This document shows positions 1-8,243 of a stretch of 20,837 nt of DNA, one piece after another. Numbering within the stretch: the stretch's first letter is position 1; every line of letters begins with the position of its first letter. This DNA comes from Chara braunii. Taxonomy: Eukaryota; Streptophyta; Charophyceae; Charales; Characeae. The translations under genes and the position numbers were made by a program. The stretch lies in contig BFEA01000368.1 of NCBI GenBank assembly GCA_003427395.1, positions 1,221,750 to 1,242,586 on the forward strand. The letters run 5' to 3'. The notes beneath the pieces were generated by a model that did not search any database, was not told the DNA's origin, and saw only the letters and a program-made list of their open reading frames with translations.

Positions 1-35
1 TCCCGACTGCACCGCCGTCCACGTGGGCAGAAAAC

Positions 36-110
36 CCGTGAACGGCCATTCACGGATTTGGCTCCGGTGACCGCCGGTCACGTTCATGTGACCGGTGCCG
101 GTCACGTTCA
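36..110. repeat. Short hairpin and 14-bp direct repeats
   Basis: CCGTGAA at 36-42 is the exact inverse of TTCACGG at 49-55, giving a 7-bp stem with a 6-base loop. Just downstream GCCGGTCACGTTCA occurs twice (73-86 and 97-110, period 24), and the first copy with the following GTGACC forms another inverted pair. The role is unknown. Nothing else is recognised from 111 to 563. Confidence 0.6.
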
Positions 111-563
111 CGGGACCAGCACTGGCTCCCATCATTAACCTGTTCATTGCCTCGCCTCACGTCAATGACGGTATTGATCGCCCTGTGAATAGATTTCCTC
201 TCCACCCATCCGAGGCTCACCTTGCTCATGCCCGCGAACCCTGGATCTTCCGTCAATGATTATTGATACCCCAGGCTACCAGGCATGAATTCCCACACGC
301 TGCCATCCATCCGCTCCCTATTTGCTAGATATGGCCACCGGTTCGTTCACACTGTGTGGCCTCCTTAAACCAAACAAAAAGAAGGCCCCGGTGCCCAATC
401 GCTTGACTGGAGCTGAAACGTACTCCGGCACTGCACCAACCTCACCCCCTCCACTTCCCCTGTCTGATCGTCTCCCCCGATCTCCCGCTGATCGGTGTGG
501 CCAATGGTCATGCGCTCCCGTTTCCTCGAATATGCTAGCTACTCCTGACTCCAGAGTGTGCTT

Positions 564-763
564 GTGCGTCCGTAGCTGACCAACACTGCGGGTGTGTGCG
601 GGATGCACGTGACTGGTCACAGGATACTAGATATGGAGAAATGACGACCTTGTTCAAGTTTTTGTGCGTTCGTAGCTGACCAACACTGCGGGCGCGTGCA
701 GGATGCAAGTGACTGGTCACAGGATACTAGATTTGGAGAAATGAAGACCTTGTTCAAGTTTTC
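564..763. repeat. Tandem duplication, two 100-bp units
   Basis: Bases 564-663 and 664-763 are two near-identical copies of one 100-bp unit. Both begin GTGCGTyCGTAGCTGACCAA and both contain GTGACTGGTCACAGGATACT. They differ at only a handful of positions. The inner GTGACTGGTCAC is itself an imperfect palindrome. No coding role is evident. The low divergence suggests a recent local duplication. Confidence 0.9.
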
Positions 764-1390
764 GTTGGCCACCACCTTGCGAGGCGATGCAGCACAACTA
801 ACCCACCCGTGAACACCATCTACTTCCAAAGCACCCCGCTTCCACATTGCTCTTTGTATGCATTGCTCTTTGCATGCATGCCGTAGCGTTGATGTCAATC
901 CGGGAGTGTGGTCCCAGTGAGAACGTTTCATGCAGTCCATAAAGGGGCGACTGCCTTGAGATGTCTCATGCAACTGATAGACCGCGACAGGCGCGGTAGC
1001 GCAGCCAAGGGAACACCGGGGGCCAGGCATAGGAAGACAAGGTGAGGGGCAACGGAACAGAAACGGCCCACGAAATCCAGACATGGGTGGGTCCAGTTGT
1101 GGAGGAGTCGCAGCGGTGCGGAAGTGGCATGGTGACCCGTGAATGACCTCGTCAGGTAATCCGGGAAAATTATATCTGTAACATTCTGTGCATGTGGTCG
1201 GATCCGGATTCGAACCAGGGTCTGGATTTGAACAGTTAATGTGTGCATCAACTGGGCCGGGCCCGTTGGAACTTCTTTGGCCGAGTGCCATTTTTCAACA
1301 GGGCCAATCTAAGGCGCAAGGGTGTGCTTTGACATACATCGGCAGGATCATTCCGCTCGTTTTTGCGCCTGTGACTTGTATGTTGGTGGA
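764..1390. other. No gene recognised
   Basis: This GC-richer stretch carries a minus-strand open frame of about 224 codons (617-1291). Its translation is Pro/Cys-rich, matches no family I recognise and partly covers the 100-bp tandem repeat, so I read it as chance. A T-arm-like GGTTCGAATCC sits on the minus strand near 1207-1217 but has no tRNA around it. Confidence 0.5.
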
Positions 1391-1840
1391 GGACGGCATC
1401 TACAACCAGGGATTTGTGTTTGTGTTATTGTTTGACTAAAAACCAGGTTCTCATCAGCGTGATGATGAGACAGCCATCGGGTTTATGTGGACGTGATCGC
1501 AGTGCGCTCAGGGTGTGCCGAGGCTATGTCGTCTTTGTATTTTTGCTTGCCGGCTTCAGTAGCAAATATTCACATGGACGGCACCTACAACCAGGGATTT
1601 GTGTTTGTGTTTTTGTTTGACTTAAAAGCAGGTTCTTATCAGCCTGATGATGAGACAACCATTGGGTTTATCTGGACGTGATTGCAGTCAGTTTTGTGCA
1701 GGCGCCGCCGTGATGCATTTAGATGCATTTTGGAAAGTGGCAATCAGAGCATGCCCTCAGGGTGTGCCGAGGCCACGGGCGATCGTTGCAGTCCTCTTTG
1801 AATTTCTGGTTGCCAGCTTCAGTAGCAAATATTCACATGT
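1391..1840. repeat. Diverged tandem repeat, about 185 and 265 bp
   Basis: The unit starting GGACGGCATCTACAACCAGG at 1391 recurs from 1576 (GGACGGCACCTACAACCAGG). Both units run through a stretch with GTTTGACT, a GATGATGAGACA run, CTCAGGGTGTGCCGAGGC, and end in AGTAGCAAATATTCACATG (copy ends near 1575 and 1840). The second unit carries about 80 extra bases around 1690-1758. Short plus-strand frames over it (68-115 codons) share repeated peptides only because the DNA is duplicated. No function is recognised. Confidence 0.85.
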
Positions 1841-2406
1841 TCGGGTTACTATTTGTTTGCCCATGTCACAAAGTGCCTATGTCATGATTGCCGGGAGCCA
1901 AGCTGCACGGGGTTTTTTGTGCCAGTTTTTGTTCGGGTTCAAGGTTGTTGTGCCAATTTTGTGTCATTCGGAGCACAGGAGACTCCTGTGCTGACAACAG
2001 AAACCATGGTTTGGGGACCATTTTCAAATTTTTGTTTTTCTTTTATTGCTTGTTTTTGTTGTCGTTTGAGGTCGTTGTGTGTCAGTCTGGTGCCTTTTGG
2101 AGTATTGGAAAGTTGTGTCATGTGTATATCGGTGTGTATGGTATGTGAGGAGGGGTTGATGCGATATGAGAACAGGTCAACATGTTGCGTGATTGTAGTG
2201 AGAAGTTGCAGAGATTGCATAACAAAGCTGTTGGAGCATAACAATGCAGAAAGCATAGATTATGCAATTGGAAACAATTTGTATTAGAGAGGGGGCAGGG
2301 AAAAAAAGTATGTCGCCAGCCTGTACATTCATTAAGTGTTATGGTCTATTGACATTGTCATCATAACCGCCATCATGATGATCATGCATGCAAAGGCAAA
2401 TGTGCC

Positions 2407-2410
<4 letters not shown>
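1841..2410. other. No gene recognised
   Basis: T/G-rich on the plus strand with several overlapping short frames on both strands (the longest is 144 codons on plus, 1853-2287). None has a recognisable motif or a codon pattern distinguishing it from the alternatives. Confidence 0.4.
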
Positions 2411-2469
<59 letters not shown>

Positions 2470-2470
2470 N

Positions 2471-2554
<84 letters not shown>
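2411..2554. repeat. (GA)n microsatellite with one unresolved base
   Basis: About 144 bases of almost pure GA dinucleotide, with N at 2470 and a phase shift beside it, followed by interrupted GA up to about 2600. The N and the phase change suggest the true length was not resolved. Open frames here (Arg-Glu on plus, Ser-Leu on minus) are artefacts of the repeat. Confidence 0.98.
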
Positions 2555-2556
<2 letters not shown>

Positions 2557-2587
2557 GGGGAGAGAGAGCGAGAAGGAAAAAGAGACA

Positions 2588-2911
2588 GAGAGAGAGAGAC
2601 GTCGGTGGGTCCAAAAACAATTCCTCACATATACAAAGCACAGACATTCTTGGCACCGCCACCGGTATCCATGGCTATCAAGAGCCTTCAGCAGCCATCG
2701 CTGCCGGATCGTCCTCCTCTGCTGCAGTGCTGCGGATGGGCAAGCGGCTTCCAAGGTCGAAACAGCTCTGTGCAGAGGTTTCAGATATGTTGAGCTGTCA
2801 GCTTACTAAGTCTCTTTTGTCAACCATCTTCTCTACCTCTTCTCTCTCTCCCTCTCTCCCCCCCTTCCCCTCCAGGACACTCGAGCATGCAAACGCGCAG
2901 AGGCATACTGA
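2588..2911 (+). other. Possible 3' end of a spliced gene (two exons)
   Basis: A plus-strand frame through 2600-2777 (Ala/Ser-rich, ending ...RSKQLCAE) meets a GT at 2778. A strong pyrimidine tract ending CCAG at 2872-2875 could be the acceptor. Splicing out these 98 bases keeps the frame and adds [11 protein letters not shown] before TGA at 2909-2911. This rests only on splice-like signals. The protein is not recognised and the upstream part would run into the GA repeat. Confidence 0.15.
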
Positions 2912-3059
2912 TGACACAGAACCTCCTGATGAAGTCCGTGGGAGCACGACATAGTAGTCTGTCACTGTCACCCCTCGTTTGTGCAGTCGTATTTAGCGAA
3001 AACCAAGCAGACAGGTACAGAAGAGGTTCTGATGCAGACACCGAACCTACAGCCAGGCA

Positions 3060-3091
3060 GACACAGACATGTACATACACAGACACGCTTA

Positions 3092-3128
<37 letters not shown>

Positions 3129-3320
3129 ACAAACAGGCACAGACACAGAAGTGTGCCGCTTCGGCGGCACACCGGTGTGTAGCAGGCAGACACAGACATA
3201 CAGACATACAGACACACAGACACACAGATACATACATACATGCAGGCATACAGATACATAGATATAGACTCGTCAAACACACACACACACACAGACACAC
3301 AGATACGTACGGACACAAAG
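3060..3320. repeat. (AC)n core with ACAG/ACAT degenerate microsatellite
   Basis: Pure AC dinucleotides at about 3093-3124, flanked by ACAG-, ACAT- and ATAC-type repeats to about 3320, with a second AC run near 3278-3291. Long Thr/His (plus) and Val/Cys (minus) frames here come from the repeat and are not genes. Confidence 0.95.
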
Positions 3321-4115
3321 ACACAGAGCACTTCAACATACATGCAATGCTTAATTCCTGTAATCTCAAATGTATTCGTGTTTTTGTCTGTTTGTCTACG
3401 CGGCTGGCTTTCTTTCTAGCTTGCTTGTCTTCGTTGTTGGTCTTGTTCTCTGTCTAACCATGCTTTTGTCTATTTTTTAGGCTCTTAATTCTTCTCTGGA
3501 CTTCCTTTTTTTGGTAATCTTTTATGCGTCTGATTTCCTCGGAATTTCTCGCTCTATTTCTCATTTCTCCACACTACTTTGCGCTCTATTTCGTGTTTTT
3601 TGTCCTTCGCTTTCTGGAGCGAAGCTTTGTCTTTCCGTCTATTTCTCGGCCTAGATTTTGCTTTTTTTTTATCACAAAAAGACAAACTTTGTTAACCTGC
3701 TGAAAAAGCTTGTATACATTCATAGTAAGGGTGCGTTGTGCTCACGGGACGGAAGGCTTTCTCAGCACTCGGCCCTTCCCTTCGCTCCTCCCAGTCCAAT
3801 CCTAGGCCGAATTCCATGGCTTTCACACAGTAAAGGACAAACTTGGCGCATCGCCCCTCTTCGCCCGTACGTAGTTCAAAATACATGCGTTTGAACAGCC
3901 AAGAGCGAAATAGACATGCTGTCACGCTATAGACACAGAAACATCTGTTTTCCTTGCTCCTCAAATGTATGCTTACTACTGACGCTGTCATCTGAAACAT
4001 GAAAAATCTCACAAAAAATGCTAAGCTTTGCTAATAGCACTTCTGTCTCGTCACATGCCCCTGTCAACATGCGACTTAGGCAACGAATTATAAGCGTGGG
4101 AGGGACTTGAGGAAC
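3321..4115. other. Pyrimidine-rich spacer with a CTTCGC hairpin
   Basis: No gene is recognised. Plus-strand C/T runs dominate 3360-3660. At 3605-3624 there is a perfect 6-bp hairpin, CTTCGC, an 8-base loop and GCGAAG. The same stem with a different 8-base loop recurs at 17032-17051. The two longest frames around 3692-4012 overlap on opposite strands and show no domain. Confidence 0.5.
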
Positions 4116-4133
4116 AAAAAAAAAAAAAAAAAA
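4116..4133. repeat. A18 homopolymer
   Basis: Eighteen consecutive A on the plus strand. It could be a relic of a retroposed 3' tail, but no recognisable retroelement precedes it and no target duplication was identified. The stretch from here to 4640 shows no gene. Confidence 0.8.
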
Positions 4134-4640
4134 CCAACCACACAAGCAAAGCCTTGCCAGGCCTGCTGTCTATAACATAGAACATGTCACCCGGGAGGCG
4201 ACATGATTTCCACGAGTTGTGGACGGGGTTGTTCTAAGCTAAGGTTACGAGGGAGGGGCAATGGATGAAACTGTCCATGAGGAAATGATGTTTTACACGA
4301 GGACAACCATAGACTATTTGTTCAGAGGAGTGCGAGGGGCAGTATTGTATATGTATATGTAGCTTCTTGGTCTTGAGCATGGACAAGTTGTTGCTGAATA
4401 CCATGGATGGTTGTGATAGATGAAGAAAGAGAAGTGGGGAATGAAGAGCACAAGACTTGGAGGAGAGAACGGCGGAGACATTCTATTGAGAGGGTATGAG
4501 GGAGGAGCGAGGGACGGATTTATGTATGCAAACATGGTATTGTACACTGAACCGATCAAAGAGAATGCGGTATTGTACATGAGGATGAGGCGAAGTCGGG
4601 AAAGGTTGTATGAAGCGTGAGACAAAGTTTGCATGAAGTA

Positions 4641-5650
4641 TCATTTGTGGGGCAAACATTTGCGTTTTGTAGACGAGGGCGGGGAGTGTGAGGGAGCCGC
4701 CCGAGGACTGCTGCCGCCATTGCCATCAAGGAATGTCAACATCAGTGGAGCGGTAACATCAGCATCGCTTATCGCAGGGGCCGGGGGATCATGCGGAGGC
4801 TGAGAAGGTGGCACACAAGGCAACGGCGGGTGAGGGGCCATCCAGCGGAAGTTTGTGTTGAAAGACGGGACCGGAGGAGTGAACATATATTTGTGACCAG
4901 TCGTATGATGAAAGGTAACACAGTCGCCAATTGGAGGAATAGAGAATGTCTAAGGGTAATGATAAACAGTGGCTCGCCGTAACAGAGGCATTGTTGTTTC
5001 GCAGGCCTGGCGATACGCAGTTGTAAACATGGTATGCATATCTTGAACTGCAGGGTCGTGGTCCATGTGTACTAAGTACATGTCAACAAGGCGTCCTCCA
5101 AGCACATTGCGGACAGAGGCATGAACGAGGAGGCATTTTTGAGCGATAGACGTCTTATGGGAACGTCTTGTGGAATGTATGTAGTTCTCAATTTCCATTG
5201 TTGTTGTATGTAGGAGTTGTGGCTGATGTTGCCCTTCGCGGATGTCATTCTCTATTTTTGGCAAAGGACAGCAGAGGCTCGCCGATTTCTGCGAAAGGAC
5301 AATCAAAGACAATTTAAGATATACGCGAAAGCATGTGTAAGCGGTTGCTGAATAGCTGGAGGAAACATAGGCGAAACATAACGGGTTCTCATCCCGTGAC
5401 ATTCACGTTTGATGAAGGCATCGGTGGTTGGGAAATGTTGAAACACAAACTGGCATGACCGCTGTCTGCCATAGTTAAACATGATTTGACATGTATAAAT
5501 ATACAGACAAGCATGGAACCACTTCGATGTCTGCAATGTGGCATTTCGACCTTCCTTTGTTATTTGCTATAACTAGCCTCTTTCGTCCTCTTGTCTTGTG
5601 GCCCTTTGTTGCCTTGGAGACTTTTTCTGTTCCGGAGGTGTACATAGAGT
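4641..5650 (-). pseudogene. Unrecognised conserved protein, copy A (decayed)
   Basis: I do not recognise this family. It is judged real because it aligns with copy B at 6312-6961. The best-preserved part is one frame from about 5330 down to 4641 with a single internal TAG (4950-4952, between HYP and TFS). Matching landmarks are an H-x-T-T-(M/L)-E segment, D-x-H-T, PLLRRATVY (PLLRRGTIY in B) and HHTTGHKYM (TRTTGHKYY in B), then an F-N-(T/A)-N block and a Pro-rich tail ending in a basic STKRKCLPHK. The N-terminal side (about 5330-5650) is in other frames and its start is uncertain; a Lys/Arg-rich stretch after an ATG near 5645 could correspond to the basic start of copy B. It lies downstream of the Helitron on the same strand, suggesting cargo or a second related insertion. 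Confidence 0.5.
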
Positions 5651-5659
5651 TGGCCTGTG

Positions 5660-6310
5660 AATAATGATGGGGGGACAGGGAACGGAACCGTCGGCTGACA
5701 AGCAATACACTAGTCAGCAGTGAAGTCAACCACATGAGCAAAAGGTTGGTAGGCTTATGCATTGCAGATTCAGAAGTGCAAAGCCAAATATGCAACGGTG
5801 AGCAGAAGGGAGGCCGCAGGGTGACAACTGGTAATGAGAGGAGGAGCGGGAAAGAAATAAGAAGGGTTAGCAGAAGAAGGGTCAAGGAAGGGTTTAAAGA
5901 GGGCACAAAGGGGAAAAGAAAGCACTAGGGAAAATGAAGTCTGAGGGGGAGGGCATGGGAGGGGGAAGACTTAAAGCTCTAGACAGCGGAAGTAAAGAGG
6001 GAGACATAAGAGGAAATGGGAAAGCAACAGAGGCAAAAGGAGGCTGCAGACAGGTGGAACTGGGAGGAGCGAAAGGCTATAAGAGAGCAGAAGGTCGGAT
6101 ACAACAGGCAGCAGGCTCCGAAAGGGGGCAGAGCATGGGAAGGGAAACACTCATATCTGTGACGGAGAGTTTGCAATTGAAGGAGCTGGACAGGGACTTT
6201 ATATAGGGGTGGTCAAAGTCAAGATGGGAGGGCAGAATGGACCGTAGGGGTACGGAAGGAAGAGATAGGTGGAGGTGGTGTAGGGAGGAATGGTTGTGTA
6301 TATGCACATG
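5660..6310. other. Strand-asymmetric purine-rich spacer
   Basis: The plus strand is strongly purine-rich for roughly 550 bases (about 5740-6290), so the transcribed minus direction is pyrimidine-rich. It lies between copies B and A of the unknown gene. Frames on either strand here are low-complexity (Gly/Lys/Glu-rich on plus, Ser/Leu/Pro-rich on minus) and are not called as genes. It may be the 5' flank or an intron of copy A. Confidence 0.5.
6196..6206 (-). promoter_or_regulatory. Possible TATA box upstream of copy A
   Basis: The minus strand reads TATATAAAG at 6205-6197, within a pyrimidine-rich flank, about 100 bases past the end of copy B and upstream of copy A. Sequence and position are the only support. 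No initiator could be identified. Confidence 0.25.
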
Positions 6311-6311
6311 T

Positions 6312-6961
6312 TTAACTGGAATGGGGTGGACAATTTGCTGGGAGTGGTTGTGCTTGAGTAGTGGAAGGTCGTGACTTTGCATTATCATCTTCAACCGTTG
6401 GGTAGTCAGCGGTGGCAACTTCGTCGACTCCACGCAGAGGTGGTTGAATCGCCCGCATGTTAGCGTTGAAGCATGCAACAAGCGGGTTACCATAATATTT
6501 GTGACCTGTTGTACGTGTGAGCGTAAGAGGCGTCCTAATATATGGCAAAACATAACAGTCTTCCAGATCGTAGATTGTGCCTCTGCGTAGCAAAGGGAGA
6601 AGATCATTGCGGATGTCACCGTACGTATTTGCCAATGTTCGGTGCGTGTCATTGTCTGCCTTACGCTGGTCCATGTCAGCGATTGTCAGCGATAGTCATG
6701 TCAAGGACTCTCTTGTCATTCCACCAACGCCACATGTAGTGAACGAAGTATCCTTTTTGCACAACCAGAAGAGGCTCCGTCGGCTCGCGACCGTGTATGC
6801 TCCATTTCGAGTGTTGTGTTGTGCACAACCTGTGGCAGTCGCTGTTTTTTGGTTTCTTGAGCTTCTTTTGATAAATGGATTTGTTCAAACAACTTTGGTC
6901 TGTTACGCTTTAGGGGCGGGAGCGGGCCGCCACGCTTAGAAGAAGTACTAGATGATGCCAT
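6312..6961 (-). pseudogene. Unrecognised conserved protein, copy B (frameshifted)
   Basis: A paralogue of the gene at 4641-5650; function unknown. ATG at 6961-6959 opens a basic Ser/Lys/Arg-rich N terminus (MASSSTSSKRGGPLPP) that runs 87 codons to a stop after ...LHVALVE near 6716. The conserved C-terminal half is in another frame (6674-6312): D-x-HR, PLLRRGTIY, a CY pair, TPLT, TRTTGHKYY and a CFNAN block, ending in a Ser/Pro/Gln-rich tail. At least one frameshift lies between 6716 and 6680. The basic N terminus could suggest nuclear localisation or nucleic-acid binding, but that is inference. It sits about 170 bases downstream of the Ulp1-like domain, on the same strand. Confidence 0.5.
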
Positions 6962-7134
6962 GATATGTGGAGAAGACAAAACAAATTATGAACGTGAATG
7001 AGAGCATGACGAAGGGCACATAGGCAATGATACCATAGGAAGGGGGCCACCACAGGAAGATAATATACATGCATAAGCAAAAGAGGATGGCGAAATGCTG
7101 AAAAGTGGTGGGTAAGCATGAAAGAGACTGAATG

Positions 7135-7736
7135 TCATGGACAACGAAAAGGCGGAGGAGTAGGATAGGTGGAATGCGGGAAAGGGAGGATTCTATAGAC
7201 TGTCCCTGTCACGAGCTCATCATGTATAAAAGAGCGATAGAATGACATATCGTATTTATCAAATGTGAAACGTGGACCTGACAGCGAGGGCGAAAGCACA
7301 TGTTGTATCATGACAAGCATAAAAACTCCGAAGTCGTATGAATTGGTCTGACGTGGGCCGTGTAGAATGGAAGTCTACATTTGCGCAAGCAAGTCTGCGG
7401 AATCGTCACGTGTTCGTAACCAGCATTGGACGTTGGAGAAGAAAGAAGGGTTGCAAAAATAGAGACTTTCATAAAATATGAGCATATGGTTATGCATGTC
7501 AATGTATCCTAAAGCCCAGTGGGCTTGCCATTGACATGGACAGGGAAGAAAACATGCTGAAAGGCAGGAAAAAAACGTTCGCCAGCAAATGCGTTCAAAA
7601 TATAATCAGCAAACCGATAACGATGACGGACGATCCCATCTGTGTACATAAATGTGTCCACCGCAAGTGCGGAGGGGAAGGTGTTCGTTAGAAGACTCAT
7701 GTAATTTGCAATAGGAATATCACTGAGCCAAGAGGT
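7135..7736 (-). pseudogene. Ulp1-like (C48-fold) protease domain, copy 1, nucleophile replaced
   Basis: SWLSDIPIANYMSLL (Trp at 7730-7728) is the entry motif of Ulp1/SENP-type SUMO proteases (WLND..I..Y...L). After VFFPVHVNGK a one-base excess in a CCC run (7521-7523) breaks the frame; beyond it HWALGYIDMHN gives the catalytic His (7521-7519). FYESL stands where the catalytic Asp is expected (Glu instead). TAG at 7375-7377 precedes TSILHGPRQ, TNSYDFGVFMLV: the Gln at -6 is present, but the nucleophile Cys is Phe (7332-7330). The tail DMSFYRSFIHDELV matches copy 2. Its activity as a peptidase is doubtful even before decay. It shares a frame with the upstream helicase. Confidence 0.75.
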
Positions 7737-8243
7737 ATGATGAAGAGTATCGTAGGGACATTGGGAAGAAAGGGAGGATTGAGAAGACGAGCGTCACTAA
7801 TCCAGGGGATGATGAGATGCGACCGCTGACAAGTGAAATGCATTGGCAGTATGCAAGTTATGTAATTGCATACGAGATCGTGGGAAACAAGGCTGAGGAA
7901 GAGGCGAGGACACGAAGGGTGCAGAGGGTGTTGGGTGTTGCGTGGACAGATGAGAAGGCGAAGCAAAGGAGCATTTGTGTAGGGGGTGTGGGGCGTTGCG
8001 AGGAAGACAGCGAGGTAGGTGGTGAGGTTGACAACATTGTTGTGAAGGTAGAACAAGGGCTGAGGATGGAGGAACGGTGGGGGGAGCAACATGAATATTG
8101 CATGTGGGTGCAACAGAAGCGTCCACATTCGAATGAGGGGTCATTGCAGAAGACGCTGAAGAGGGAGCACAAAGAGAAGAATGACATTGACGGGAAGCCG
8201 GAAACATGAAGTCATTCTCAACCATAACACGTTCACATAATGA
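7737..8243 (-). pseudogene. Pro/Ser/His-rich linker in frame with helicase and Ulp1-like domain
   Basis: The helicase TAA (8244-8246) is followed 18 bases later by ATG at 8225-8223, in the same frame. The 142 codons from there are low-complexity, rich in Pro, Ser, His and Cys. They end at TAG (7797-7799) next to TGA (7794-7796), after which the unchanged frame reads RSSSQSSLSSQ ... YDTLHHTSWLSD into the protease domain. This may be a fused polyprotein or a separate ORF starting at 8225. Low complexity makes alternative frames look plausible too. Confidence 0.45.

Noticed and set aside
1190-1240. tRNA T-arm-like GGTTCGAATCC on the minus strand
   Set aside because: No acceptor stem, D-arm or anticodon arm can be formed with the flanking sequence; it belongs to a short local repeat (TCCGGATTCGAACC / TCTGGATTTGAAC).
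617-1291. 224-codon minus-strand open frame
   Set aside because: It lies in GC-richer DNA where stops are rarer, covers a tandem repeat, has Pro/Cys-rich composition and no motif.
2332-2954. Long Arg-Glu and Ser-Leu frames over the GA tract
   Set aside because: They are produced by the dinucleotide repeat and interrupted by an unresolved base.
2820-3457. Thr/His-rich and Val/Cys-rich frames over the AC tract
   Set aside because: Microsatellite artefacts on both strands.
3605-3654. Helitron 3' terminus (hairpin then CTAG)
   Set aside because: It has the wrong orientation for the minus-strand Helitron and the spacing of about 26 bases is too long; no matching 5' TC end was found.
5934-6206. 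90-codon plus-strand frame, Gly/Lys/Glu-rich
   Set aside because: It follows directly from the purine-rich strand bias; low complexity and no motif.
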